Assembly (NCBI RefSeq): GCF_006715725.1
Contig: NZ_VFNU01000001.1
Span: 3,410,001 to 3,474,000 of the forward strand
Reading direction: 5' to 3'
Length of the DNA stretch: 64,000 bases
Origin: Nocardioides sp. SLBN-35
GTDB taxonomy: Bacteria; Actinomycetota; Actinomycetes; Propionibacteriales; Nocardioidaceae
Shown here: positions 52,989 through 61,409 of the stretch, in pieces
Numbering within the stretch: position 1 is the stretch's first letter
How the letters are laid out: each line of letters begins with the position of its first letter
Position numbers and translations under genes: made by a program
The notes under the pieces: generated by a model
The model's database searches: none
The model's input: only the letters and a program-made list of their open reading frames with translations
What the model was told of the DNA's origin: nothing

Positions 52989-54536
52989 ATGACCAGGTAC
53001 ATCGACATCCGCAAGAACACCTACCTCGACTCGGTCTCGCTCATGTCCATGAGCACCAAGGCGAACGCCGTCGAGGGCGTCACCCAGGCCCTGTTGGGCA
53101 TGGCCACGCCGATGAACAAGGAGGTCCTCGCCAACGTCGGCGTCCACGACCCCGCCATCGACGCCGCCAGGCCGAGCGACCTGATGATCGTCATCGACGC
53201 CGCCGACGACCTCGTCGAGGACGCGATCCAGGCCGTCAACGACATCCTGGCCCGCAAGAGCACGGGCGCCGAGGGCACCGCGGAGGTCCGCTACCGCACG
53301 CTCGACGGCGCGTTCTCCGAGGTCCCCGACAGCAACCTCGTGCTGATCTCGGTAAACGGTGCCTTCGCCGCCCGCGAGGCCCGCAAGGCGCTCGTCGCCG
53401 GCAAGCACGTGATGATCTTCTCCGACAACGTGTCGGTCGAGGACGAGATCGAGCTCAAGAGCCTGGCCCACGACAAGGGCCTGCTGCTGATGGGACCCGA
53501 CTGCGGCACGGCGATCGTCAACGGCACCGGCCTCGCGTTCTCGAACGCCGTGCGCCGGGGCTCGGTCGGCATCGTCGGCGCCTCGGGCACCGGCAGCCAG
53601 GAGATCTCGGTCCGGGTGCACGACTTCGGCGGCGGCGTCTCGCAGCTGATCGGCACCGGCGGTCGCGACCTGTCCGCCGAGGTCGGCGGCCTGATGATGG
53701 TCGACGCCATCCAGGCCCTCGCAGCCGACCCGGAGACCGAGGTCATCGTGGTCGTCTCCAAGCCGCCGGCCGAGGAGGTCGCCGAGAAGGTGCTCGCCGT
53801 CCTCGGCGCGACCGGCAAGCCGGCCGTCGTCTGCTTCCTCGGCTCACCCCGCACCGAGTCCGGCCACGCCAACGTGCAGCTCGTGTCGGGCACCAAGCCC
53901 GCCGCGCTGGCCGCCGTCCTCGCCACCGGCGTCGACGAGTCCACGCTCGACCTGCACGCCCTCAACCTCCCGCTGATCGAGGAGGTCCGCGCCAAGCTGG
54001 CTCCCGAGCAGCGCTACGTCCGCGGACTGTTCTGCGGCGGCACCCTGTGCGACGAGGCGATGTTCGCGGCGCTCGCGACGTTCGACAACGTCTACTCGAA
54101 CATCCAGAAGGACCCGTCGTACGTCCTCGGGGCCACCGACCCGTCGAAGGAGCACACCTTCCTCGACATGGGCGACGACGACTTCACCGACGGTCGCCCG
54201 CACCCGATGATCGACCCGTCGCTGCGCCTGCAGCGCCTGGTCCAGGAGGCCGACGACCCCGAGGTCGGCGTCATCGCGATGGACTTCATCCTCGGCTTCG
54301 GCTCCCACGAGGACCCGGTCGGCGTCACCATCCCCGCCATCGAGGAGGCCAAGGCCAAGGCCGCCGCGCGCGGCCAGCACCTGGAGATCCTCGGCTACGT
54401 CCTCGGCACCGACCTCGACACCCCGGCGATCGCCGACCAGGTGGCGCAGCTCGAGGCCGCCGGCGTGACCATCGCCTCCTCCTCCACCAACCTCGGCCTG
54501 CTGGCCCGCGAATTCGTTGCGAAGGGTGACCACTGA
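52989..54536 (+). CDS. fdrA: FdrA/AllF-like acyl-CoA synthetase-fold protein
   Basis: 515 residues from the ATG at 52989. FdrA proteins have a CoA-ligase (succinyl-CoA synthetase alpha) fold: MGPDCGTAIVNGTGLAFSNAV, GIVGASGTGSQEISVRVHDF, GTGGRDLSAEVGGLMM and VFVVSKPP-type strand VIVVVSKPPAEEV. The second domain has YVRGLFCGGTLCDEAMFAAL and FGSHEDPVGVTIPAIEEAK. In E. coli this is AllF, a subunit of oxamate carbamoyltransferase. It overlaps allG by one base. The FdrA name originally came from an FtsH-suppressor observation, so gene-name function should not be taken literally. Confidence 0.9.
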   Translation: MTRYIDIRKNTYLDSVSLMSMSTKANAVEGVTQALLGMATPMNKEVLANVGVHDPAIDAARPSDLMIVIDAADDLVEDAIQAVNDILARKSTGAEGTAEVRYRTLDGAFSEVPDSNLVLISVNGAFAAREARKALVAGKHVMIFSDNVSVEDEIELKSLAHDKGLLLMGPDCGTAIVNGTGLAFSNAVRRGSVGIVGASGTGSQEISVRVHDFGGGVSQLIGTGGRDLSAEVGGLMMVDAIQALAADPETEVIVVVSKPPAEEVAEKVLAVLGATGKPAVVCFLGSPRTESGHANVQLVSGTKPAALAAVLATGVDESTLDLHALNLPLIEEVRAKLAPEQRYVRGLFCGGTLCDEAMFAALATFDNVYSNIQKDPSYVLGATDPSKEHTFLDMGDDDFTDGRPHPMIDPSLRLQRLVQEADDPEVGVIAMDFILGFGSHEDPVGVTIPAIEEAKAKAAARGQHLEILGYVLGTDLDTPAIADQVAQLEAAGVTIASSSTNLGLLAREFVAKGDH

Positions 54537-55960
54537 TGAGCATCACCAGCCTGTTCTCGACCGGCCTCAAGCCGGTCAACCTCGGTCTCGACATGTTCGC
54601 CGAGGACCTCACCGCCCAGGGCGTGGCGCCGGTCCGGATGAACTGGACCCCGCCGGGCGGCGGCGACCCGGAGATCATCGCGGCCCTCGGCCGCCTCGAG
54701 CGTCCCGAGCTGGCCGAGAGGATCGACGCCGCCAACGAGGAGGCGGTCAGCCGGGTCCTCGCCGCGCAGCCCTTCCTCGAGGGCTTCGGCCAGGCGATCG
54801 ACACCGTGCCGGGGATGACCAGGAGGACCATCCTGCACGCCGGTCCGCCGATCAGCTGGGAGCGGATGTCGGGCCCGATGAAGGGTGCCGTCACCGGTGC
54901 GCTCGTCTTCGAGGGACTCGCCAAGGACCTCGACGAGGCCGGCGAGCTCGCCGGCTCCGGCGAGATCACCTTCTCCCCCTGCCACGAGCACCAGTCGGTC
55001 GGCTCGATGGCCGGTGTCACCAGCGCCAGCATGTGGGTCCACAAGGTCACCAACCGCACCCACGGCAACACCGCGTACACGAACCTGTCCGAGCAGCTCT
55101 CCAAGATCCTGCGCTTCGGCGCCAACGACCAGTCGGTCATCGACCGCCTCAACTGGATGCGCGACGTGTTCGGCCCGATCCTCGCCGGCGCGATGGAGCT
55201 CAACGAGGGCGGCCTCGACCTGCGCCTGCTCCTGTCCCAGGCCCTGCACATGGGCGACGAGGCCCACAACCGCAACGTGGCCGGTACGACGCTGCTGATC
55301 CAGGCGCTCGCGCCGTACATCCTCGAGGCGGACTTCACGACCAAGGAGAAGCGCGAGGTCTTCGACTTCGTCGCGTCCTCGGACTACTTCTCCGGCCCGA
55401 CCTGGATGGTCACCGCCAAGGCCGCGATGGACGCCGCCGCGGGCATCGAGGACTCGACGGTGGTGACGGCCATGTGCCGCAACGGCGTCGACTTCGGCAT
55501 CCGCGTCTCCGGCACCGGCGACCAGTGGTTCACCGGTCCCGCACAGCAGGTGATCGGCCCGATGTTCGCCGGCTACACCGAGGCCGACTCCGGCCTCGAC
55601 ATGGGCGACTCGGCCATCACCGAGACCTTCGGCATCGGCGGCTTCGCGATGGCCGCAGCGCCCGCGATCGTCGCGCTCGTCGGCGGCACCGTGCAGGAGG
55701 CGATGGGCTACTCGAAGACGATGAACGCCATCACCACGACCAACAACCCCAATGTCACCATCCCGGCACTGGACTTCATGGGCGTGCCGACCGGGATCGA
55801 CGTCCGCAAGGTCATCGAGACCGGCATCCTGCCACTCATCAACACGGCCATCGCCCACAAGGACCCGGGCATCGGCATGATCGGCGCCGGCATCGTCCAC
55901 CCGCCGCTCGAGGCGTTCCAGCAGGCGATCGTCACGCTCGCCGACACCATCGGCGCCTGA
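54536..55960 (+). CDS. allG: DUF1116 protein, AllG/YlbE-like
   Basis: 474 residues coupled to fdrA. DUF1116 features are TPPGGGDPEIIAALGRLERP, VPGMTRRTILHAGPPISWER, SPCHEHQSVGSMAGVTSASMW, GLDLRLLLSQALHMGDEAHN and IVALVGGTVQEAMGYSKTMN. The product is the third component of the AllFGH set. With arcC, the predicted flow is carbamoyl compound plus phosphate to carbamoyl phosphate, then ATP plus ammonia and CO2. Ureidoglycolate and allantoin genes are not in the window, so the upstream pathway is unknown. Confidence 0.9.
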   Translation: MSITSLFSTGLKPVNLGLDMFAEDLTAQGVAPVRMNWTPPGGGDPEIIAALGRLERPELAERIDAANEEAVSRVLAAQPFLEGFGQAIDTVPGMTRRTILHAGPPISWERMSGPMKGAVTGALVFEGLAKDLDEAGELAGSGEITFSPCHEHQSVGSMAGVTSASMWVHKVTNRTHGNTAYTNLSEQLSKILRFGANDQSVIDRLNWMRDVFGPILAGAMELNEGGLDLRLLLSQALHMGDEAHNRNVAGTTLLIQALAPYILEADFTTKEKREVFDFVASSDYFSGPTWMVTAKAAMDAAAGIEDSTVVTAMCRNGVDFGIRVSGTGDQWFTGPAQQVIGPMFAGYTEADSGLDMGDSAITETFGIGGFAMAAAPAIVALVGGTVQEAMGYSKTMNAITTTNNPNVTIPALDFMGVPTGIDVRKVIETGILPLINTAIAHKDPGIGMIGAGIVHPPLEAFQQAIVTLADTIGA

Positions 55961-55989
55961 GGGGATCGGTCGGTACGTCCGCAGGACCG

Positions 55990-56691
55990 CTACGTCGCGG
56001 CCTTCCCGCCGCCGAAGGCGTCGGCCACAGCCCGGCCGCGGAACACGCGGTACTCCAGGGGCGAGGGCTCGCCGAACGCACCGGCCGGGACCTCGCCGCT
56101 GGCGACGACCAGGTTGCCCGGGCGTCGGCCCTTGAGGGTCGCCGGCTCGGCTCCGACCGCGACGTCGCCGAGCGCGCGGACGGCGGCGACGAACGCCCGG
56201 ACCCGGGGGTACGGCGGCCGGTCGACCAGGTTGGCGACGAACATCCCGTCCGGCGCCAGGACCCGCCCGACCTGCTCCACGAAGCCGGCCGACGTCAGCG
56301 ACTCGGGCACCCTCCCGCCGGCGAAGGCGTCGAGGACGACCACGTCCTGGGAGCCGTCACGCACCGCGAGGATGCCGGTCTCGCCGTCGACGGGACGCAC
56401 CTTGATCCCGCTGCGCGGCGGCAGTGGCGCCTCGGCGCGGACCCGCTCGACGACCTCGGTGGCGGGCTCGAGCACGATCTGGGCCGAACGGGGCCGGGTG
56501 GCCGCGACGTAGCGCGGCAGGGTCATCGCGGCACCGCCGACGTGCAGCACCCGCAGCGGCCCCGCGGGCATCACGTCGAGGAGGTCGCCGATGCGCCGGA
56601 CGTAGTCGAAGACCAGGCGGGTCGGGTCGCCGAGGTCGACGGCCGACTGCTGCATGTCGTCCAGGTCGAGGATGTAGAGATCCCCGCCCAC
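55990..56691 (-). CDS. Spermidine-synthase-like methyltransferase-fold protein
   Basis: 233 residues from a GTG at 56691, two bases after the previous stop. A Rossmann-like core is visible: PLRVLHVGGAAMTLPRYVAATR with a modified glycine motif, SAQIVLEPATEVVERVR, QDVVVLDAFAGGRVPESLTSAGF and VGRVLAPDGMFVANLVDRP. The family is the polyamine-synthase-like methyltransferase fold. The polyamine-synthase aspartates are not clear, and the N-terminal strand domain is short, so spermidine synthesis is unlikely. It is coupled to the DUF429-RelA/SpoT gene. Confidence 0.75.
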   Translation of the reverse strand: MGGDLYILDLDDMQQSAVDLGDPTRLVFDYVRRIGDLLDVMPAGPLRVLHVGGAAMTLPRYVAATRPRSAQIVLEPATEVVERVRAEAPLPPRSGIKVRPVDGETGILAVRDGSQDVVVLDAFAGGRVPESLTSAGFVEQVGRVLAPDGMFVANLVDRPPYPRVRAFVAAVRALGDVAVGAEPATLKGRRPGNLVVASGEVPAGAFGEPSPLEYRVFRGRAVADAFGGGKAAT

Positions 56692-56693
56692 GC

Positions 56694-58448
56694 TCAGTCC
56701 TCGCCGCGCATCTTCGCCCACCGGGCCCGCAGGGCGGGCGCCCGGTGCGCGTTGCCGCGCAGGTCGGCGTACCGCTCGCCGTGGACCCAGAGCAGCGCGT
56801 CGTCGAGGCGGCGTACGGCGCCCGGTGGGTAGCGGTAGCCCATCCGCTCGCGCAGCGCGTCCTCGTCGACCGAGCGCAGGGTCTCGCCGAGCGCGGCGAG
56901 CGAGGTGATGCCGAGCTCGAGCAGGAGCGCGGAGATCCAGGCGTAGTGGTCGGTGCGCGACCAGCCGGCGTCGGCGTACTGGCCGGCGAGGAAGGCGGCC
57001 AGCTCGCGCGGGCTGATCCGCGGGTCGTCCTCGTCGTACGGCTCGTCCTCGCCGGCGGCGGAGCCGACCGGGCCCTGCAGCAGGTCGCGGATGGTGGAGA
57101 ACTCTCGGTCGGCGAGCTCGAGCAGCCCGGCCGCGAGGGTGAAGCGGCGGTCCAGCTCGAGGACGTGCTCGGGCGGGACGCTGCCCTTGTAGCGGATGTC
57201 GTGCTCGAACTCGGCCCAGGCGTGCTGGAGGACGGTGCGGATCTGGATCGCGGCCTGGTGGCCCTGCAGCGGGCCCTCGGAGCCGGGCTCGAGGCCGACC
57301 AACAGGTGGCGGCTGGAGTAGCCGAACCGGCCCTCGCTGGCGGTCTCCTGGCCGAGGTCGCGGTCGTCGTGGACGACGACCTGGTCGTCGAGGAGGTCGA
57401 CGACGGCCTGCACGTCGCTGTGGACGTAGGTGATCACGCGGACGCCGACCTGGTCGGTGATCTCGTGCAGCGGGTCGGCGTACAGGGGGCGCCCGTCGAC
57501 GGTGCGCGCGGCCTTGGCGGCGAACGAGGAGACCGACTTCGTACGGCCGGTGACGGTCAGGTAGTTGATGCCGGCCTCGTCGAGGATCGAGGTCACCAGC
57601 GCCACGAAGCCGTCGGTGACCCCGCGCAGACCGGGCTGCACCTCGGCGTAGCGGCGCACGGCGGAGCCGACGTCGAGCGGAGGCGCGCCGCGGCGCGGGC
57701 GCGGGGTGGGCTCGAGGTCGGCGGGCAGCGTCGGGGTCACGATGTAGCCGGTCTGCAGGTCGCCGTACGTCGTGGTCTGTTCGGGCCGGCGCTCGGCGAA
57801 CAGGCCGATGTAGGCGCACACGACGGCGTCGACCTGGTCCTCGACGACGCGCAGCTCGCTCTTCCGGGTCGCGGTCTCGGCAGCGGCACGCAGCGCCTGC
57901 CAGGCGGGCAGGACGGCGACGTGCAGCGGCGGCTCGGCGGCAGCCAGGCCCTCGACCAGGCCGATCAGCACGACCAGCTCGGCCCGCAGCTGCTCGAGGT
58001 CGCGGCCGGCCTTGTCCTTGTACTTCAGGGTCCGGCCGAGCCGGAACAGCGCGACCGTGGCGGGGTGCGGGTAGACCTCGATGGCCCGGCGCGGGCGGCG
58101 CGAGCGCGGGTTGACGTCGAGTCCGAGCCGGGCCGCCACCCGGGCCGCGCGCGGCTGCTCGCGGAACTCCGGCTTGCCCGTGTTGGACGGGTGCGCGCCT
58201 GCGTCGAAGCGGGCGAAGTCCTTGTTGAGCGCCGCCTCGGCGGGGCGGTTGCCCGTGGCGTTGGGTACGACGATCGGCGCGTCGATCGCGACCAGGCACT
58301 CCCCCTCGACGTACGGCGCCAGCGCGGCGACGATCTCGTCGTCGTCCTGGACCGCAGCGACCGTGACGAGGGTGCCCTCACTGTCGACGACCGCGAGCCC
58401 GGTGGGCCTGCGGTCGCCCCAGGCGAGGTCGATGCCGACGAAGTGCAT
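56694..58448 (-). CDS. DUF429 (RNase H-like) fused to a RelA/SpoT alarmone-synthetase domain
   Basis: 584 residues. The N-terminal part (1 to about 235) is DUF429, with MHFVGIDLAWGDRRPTGLAV (D7) and LVAIDAPIVVPNATGNRPAE. Near residue 265 it passes to a small alarmone synthetase domain. That has a TGRTKSVSSFAAKAAR G-loop-like segment, HEITDQVGVRVITYVH, FGYSSRHLLV (Y377, H381), and AAIQIRTVLQHAWAEFEHDI with R404. In classical synthetases the Glu before IQIRT binds Mg; here it is A400. The helical C-terminus is unassigned. The activity may therefore be lost or changed. I know of no described function for this fusion. It is coupled to the methyltransferase-like gene. Confidence 0.85.
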   Translation of the reverse strand: MHFVGIDLAWGDRRPTGLAVVDSEGTLVTVAAVQDDDEIVAALAPYVEGECLVAIDAPIVVPNATGNRPAEAALNKDFARFDAGAHPSNTGKPEFREQPRAARVAARLGLDVNPRSRRPRRAIEVYPHPATVALFRLGRTLKYKDKAGRDLEQLRAELVVLIGLVEGLAAAEPPLHVAVLPAWQALRAAAETATRKSELRVVEDQVDAVVCAYIGLFAERRPEQTTTYGDLQTGYIVTPTLPADLEPTPRPRRGAPPLDVGSAVRRYAEVQPGLRGVTDGFVALVTSILDEAGINYLTVTGRTKSVSSFAAKAARTVDGRPLYADPLHEITDQVGVRVITYVHSDVQAVVDLLDDQVVVHDDRDLGQETASEGRFGYSSRHLLVGLEPGSEGPLQGHQAAIQIRTVLQHAWAEFEHDIRYKGSVPPEHVLELDRRFTLAAGLLELADREFSTIRDLLQGPVGSAAGEDEPYDEDDPRISPRELAAFLAGQYADAGWSRTDHYAWISALLLELGITSLAALGETLRSVDEDALRERMGYRYPPGAVRRLDDALLWVHGERYADLRGNAHRAPALRARWAKMRGED

Positions 58449-58459
58449 GCGGGCAGGGC

Positions 58460-58801
58460 TCAGCCGCGGTTGATCGCGACGGCCTCGCGGACCAGCGCGA
58501 CGAACGCGTCGTCGTCGAGAGCCTCACCCTCGAACACGTCGACCGCGCGGCGGGTGCCGGCGTCCATGCTGGCGTTGAAGATGCCGGTCGGGTCCTCGAG
58601 CGATGCGCCCTTGGCGAAGGTGACCTTGACCTTGTCCTTGTAGGTCTCGACGGTCGCGACCAGGCCGTCGGCGGAGAAGGTCGGCACGCCGTCGGGGTTG
58701 GAGGCCTTCTTCCACTTGGCCTCCTCCACCACCGCGGGCTCCGCCGCCACGATCAGGGACCGGATCTTCTCGACGGTCTCGGCCCGCCAGTCAGCGCTCA
58801 T
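58460..58801 (-). CDS. DUF1801-family protein
   Basis: 113 residues, typical DUF1801 (YdhG/YdeI-like). The core shows WRAETVEKIRSLIVAAEPAV, EEAKWKKASNPDGVPTFSAD, VKVTFAKGASLEDPTGIFNA and ALDDDAFVALVREAVAIN. The fold is small alpha/beta; function is not established. TAGGGT lies 6 nt before the ATG, inside the upstream AsnC-like gene whose 3' end it overlaps by 11 bp. The DUF429 gene starts 11 bp after its stop, so the three genes may share a transcript. Confidence 0.85.
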   Translation of the reverse strand: MSADWRAETVEKIRSLIVAAEPAVVEEAKWKKASNPDGVPTFSADGLVATVETYKDKVKVTFAKGASLEDPTGIFNASMDAGTRRAVDVFEGEALDDDAFVALVREAVAINRG

Positions 58802-59828
58802 GCGAGGACCCTACCGAGGCGTCGACCAGGACGCCGCCGCGCTTGTAGGCACGCAGCAGGGGTGTCGCGACGACCTGGTCGGCGCCGCCGATCCAGGCCG
58901 GGTCGGTCAGCAGGGCGCGGAGCCCGTCGACGTCGGGGGTCGTCACGTCGACGAGGAGCTGGTCCTCGCCGGCGACGAACGTGCAGTAGCGCACCAGCGG
59001 CGATCCGACGAGGGCTCGTCCGACGGCGTCGACCTCGGTCGGGCGGACGCGCACGCGCAGCAGGGTCTCCACCGGCAGGCCGAGGAGAGCGGGCTCGACG
59101 ACGGCCCGGATCCGCAGCACCCCGCGCTCCACGAGCTGCTCGACCCGGCGCCGCGCGGTCGCGTCGGAGCAGCCGAGCAGCTCGGCGATCTCCTGCAGCG
59201 GGGTGCGGCCGTCGGCGGCCAGTGCGTCGAGCAGGGTCCGCTCGACGTCGTCGAGGCGGAAGTGCGTCTCGGGCGAGAACGGCTCCGCAGGAGGGACTCC
59301 ACCCAGCGCGGCGACCTCCTCGGCGCTCAGCAGGCCGGGCAGCCACTCCGCGATGGTGCGGAAGTAGAGCAGTGCGGAGTCGGCCTGCACCTCCTCGACC
59401 CCGTCGAGGGCGGGCAGCTCGTCGAGGACCAGAGCCGCCAGCGAGGCGTACGGCGTCATCACCTCGGCGACGATCTCGGGCGCCCGGCCGAGGGCATAGA
59501 CGAAGACGGTGTCGCGACGGGCCGCGACGGCAGCGGCCACGGCCGCGGTCGTGCCTGCACGGCAGCGGATCCGCAGCAGATGGGTCGGGTCGGTGTTGGG
59601 CAGGCCCACGACCTGGACCGTGCGCTCCTCGAGCAGGGCCGCGCCGCGGCGGGCCACGGTACGCACGGGCTCGTCGAGGACCTCGGCGATCCTGCGCCAC
59701 GAGGCGCGCCCGTCGACCTGCAGGGCTCCGACGATCCGCTGCGACAACGGGTCCAGGGGGGCGCTCGACACGCGGCCAGTATCCGGCACCCGGCCACCTG
59801 GACCGGGGAAGACGGCCCGCATGTTCAC
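58791..59828 (-). CDS. Lrp/AsnC-family regulator, double-length
   Basis: 345 residues from a GTG at 59828 with GAGG five bases upstream and a TAAAAT -10 at 59850-59855; a GTG at 59771 is an alternative start. Two AsnC units are seen: HTH 1 in PLSQRIVGALQVDGRASWRR with EPVRTVARRGAALLEE, and HTH 2 in DVERTLLDALAADGRTPLQE with CSDATARRRVEQLVERG. Each is followed by a RAM-like domain (ETLLRVRVRPTEVDAVGRAL). It diverges from the amidase/symporter operon and most likely controls it in response to the imported compound or its product. It has the same layout as the regulator at 39330. Confidence 0.85.
   Translation of the reverse strand: MNMRAVFPGPGGRVPDTGRVSSAPLDPLSQRIVGALQVDGRASWRRIAEVLDEPVRTVARRGAALLEERTVQVVGLPNTDPTHLLRIRCRAGTTAAVAAAVAARRDTVFVYALGRAPEIVAEVMTPYASLAALVLDELPALDGVEEVQADSALLYFRTIAEWLPGLLSAEEVAALGGVPPAEPFSPETHFRLDDVERTLLDALAADGRTPLQEIAELLGCSDATARRRVEQLVERGVLRIRAVVEPALLGLPVETLLRVRVRPTEVDAVGRALVGSPLVRYCTFVAGEDQLLVDVTTPDVDGLRALLTDPAWIGGADQVVATPLLRAYKRGGVLVDASVGSSHER
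58808..58813 (-). promoter_or_regulatory. -10 element of the DUF1801 gene (leaderless)
   Basis: TAGGGT on the minus strand, 6 nt before the ATG, within the AsnC-like coding region. Confidence 0.45.
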
Positions 59829-59849
59829 GAAGACCTCGCCATTTGTCTC

Positions 59850-59903
59850 ATTTTACTATTTCTTCGCGATCTATTGACCCAGATCGACATCATGACAAAG
59901 ACT
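59850..59903. promoter_or_regulatory. Divergent promoters of the AsnC-like gene and the amidase operon
   Basis: Minus strand: TAAAAT (59850-59855) for the regulator. Plus strand: TTGACC (59874-59879), an 18-bp spacer and AAGACT (59898-59903) for the amidase. This is the most AT-rich stretch nearby, and a TTTGTC/GACAAA pair (near 59842 and 59894) brackets it. Confidence 0.5.
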
Positions 59904-59924
59904 GTGGCCCAAACAACAGTGTGG

Positions 59925-59945
59925 GGTGGGTCACCCGGACCCACC
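59925..59945. promoter_or_regulatory. Inverted repeat in the amidase leader
   Basis: GGTGGGTC (59925-59932), five bases, GACCCACC (59938-59945), 24 nt before the amidase start. It may be an operator or an RNA hairpin before the ribosome site. Confidence 0.4.
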
Positions 59946-59969
59946 GCGCACCGCCCCTGGAGGAGAACC

Positions 59970-61409
59970 GTGGTCGATGACCTGACCGAAGCCACCGCCC
60001 GCGAGCTGGTGGCGGGCCAGCAGGAGGGGACGTTCTCCGCACGGGAGGTCCTCGCCGCCCACCTCGAGCGGATCGAGCGCGACAACCCGGTCGTCAACGC
60101 CATCGTGACCCTCGACCGCGAGGGCGCCGAGCAGGCCGCCGCCGCGGCCGACGAGGCGGCCGTACGGCGCCGGGCGGCCGGCGTACCTCTGGCGCCGCTG
60201 CACGGCGTGCCGATCTCGTTCAAGGACACCCACGCCACCGCCGGGCTGCGCACGACCTACGGCTCGCCCCTGCATGCCGACGACGTCCCGGCCACCGACG
60301 ACGAGGTCGTACGGCGCGCCCAGGCCGCCGGGGCGGTCCGGGTGGGCAAGACCAACGTCCCCGAGTTCGCGGCCGGGTCACACACCTTCAACGAGGTCTT
60401 CGGCGCCACCCACAACCCCTACGCGATCGGCCGCACCGCCGGCGGCAGCAGCGGCGGCGCGGCCGCGGCCCTGGCGGCGCGCTTCCAGCCGGTCGCCGAC
60501 GGCAGCGACATGGGCGGCTCGCTGCGCAACCCGGCCGCGATGTGCAATGTCGTCGGCCTGCGCCCGACCCCGGGCCTGGTCCCCGAGCCCACCACCGGCG
60601 TCGTCTTCAGCCCCCTCGCGGTCTCCGGGCCGATGGGCCGAACCGTCGACGACGTCTCCCTGCTGCTCTCCGTGCTCGCCGGTCCCCATCGCGACGACCC
60701 GCTCTCCCACCACGGCGACCGACCCGGCGCGGCGACCGTGACGACCGCCGACCTGTGCGGACTGCGCGTCGCGTGGGCGCCCACGCTCGGTGGCCGGATC
60801 CCCGTGGAGCGCCAGGTGCTCGACGTGCTCGAACCCGCGGTCAAGGTCTTCGCCGAGCTCGGCGCCCACGTCGAGGACACCTGCCTCGACCTCGACGGCT
60901 CCGACGAAGCGTTCCGCACGCTGCGGGCGGCCGAGTTCGACCTGCTGTGGGGCGACCGGCTGGCCGTGCAGCCCGACGCGTTCAAGGCCGACCTGGCCTG
61001 GAACATCCGCCAGGGCCAGCGGCACACCGGCCGTGACGTCCTGCAGGCGTTCGCCGAGGTGACCCGGCTGCAGCGCGCCGCCCACGAGTTCTTCGACGAG
61101 TACGACGTCCTGCTGGCCCCGGTCAGCCAGGTCGCCCCCTTCCCGGTCGAGCAGGCCTGGCCCACCGACGTCGACGGCATCGCCCTGCACACCTACCTGG
61201 ACTGGATGGCCGCCAGCTATCTGCTCACTCCCCTCGGCGTACCGGCGATCTCGGTGCCCGCGGGGTTCACCCCCGACGGGCTGCCGATCGGTCTCCAGGT
61301 CGTGACCCGGGCCCGGACCGACTCCACCCTCCTCGGCATCGCCGCCGCATTCGAAGCAGCGACCGGCCACGGCCGCTGCGCCCCTCGCCTCCCGGAGGTC
61401 CTCTCGTGA
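59970..61409 (+). CDS. Amidase (amidase-signature family)
   Basis: Hydrolyses carboxylic amides to acid and ammonia. 479 residues from the GTG at 59970 with GGAGGAGA upstream. The Ser-cisSer-Lys triad is K85 (VPISFKDTH), S160 (AGGSSGG) and S184 (GSDMGGSLRNPA). The spacing of 75 and 24 residues matches family members such as GatA. It has no membrane anchor. It is first in an operon with a small membrane protein and a sodium/solute symporter, whose substrate is probably its own. It is not the GatCAB subunit, since GatB/GatC genes are absent. Confidence 0.93.
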   Translation: MVDDLTEATARELVAGQQEGTFSAREVLAAHLERIERDNPVVNAIVTLDREGAEQAAAAADEAAVRRRAAGVPLAPLHGVPISFKDTHATAGLRTTYGSPLHADDVPATDDEVVRRAQAAGAVRVGKTNVPEFAAGSHTFNEVFGATHNPYAIGRTAGGSSGGAAAALAARFQPVADGSDMGGSLRNPAAMCNVVGLRPTPGLVPEPTTGVVFSPLAVSGPMGRTVDDVSLLLSVLAGPHRDDPLSHHGDRPGAATVTTADLCGLRVAWAPTLGGRIPVERQVLDVLEPAVKVFAELGAHVEDTCLDLDGSDEAFRTLRAAEFDLLWGDRLAVQPDAFKADLAWNIRQGQRHTGRDVLQAFAEVTRLQRAAHEFFDEYDVLLAPVSQVAPFPVEQAWPTDVDGIALHTYLDWMAASYLLTPLGVPAISVPAGFTPDGLPIGLQVVTRARTDSTLLGIAAAFEAATGHGRCAPRLPEVLS

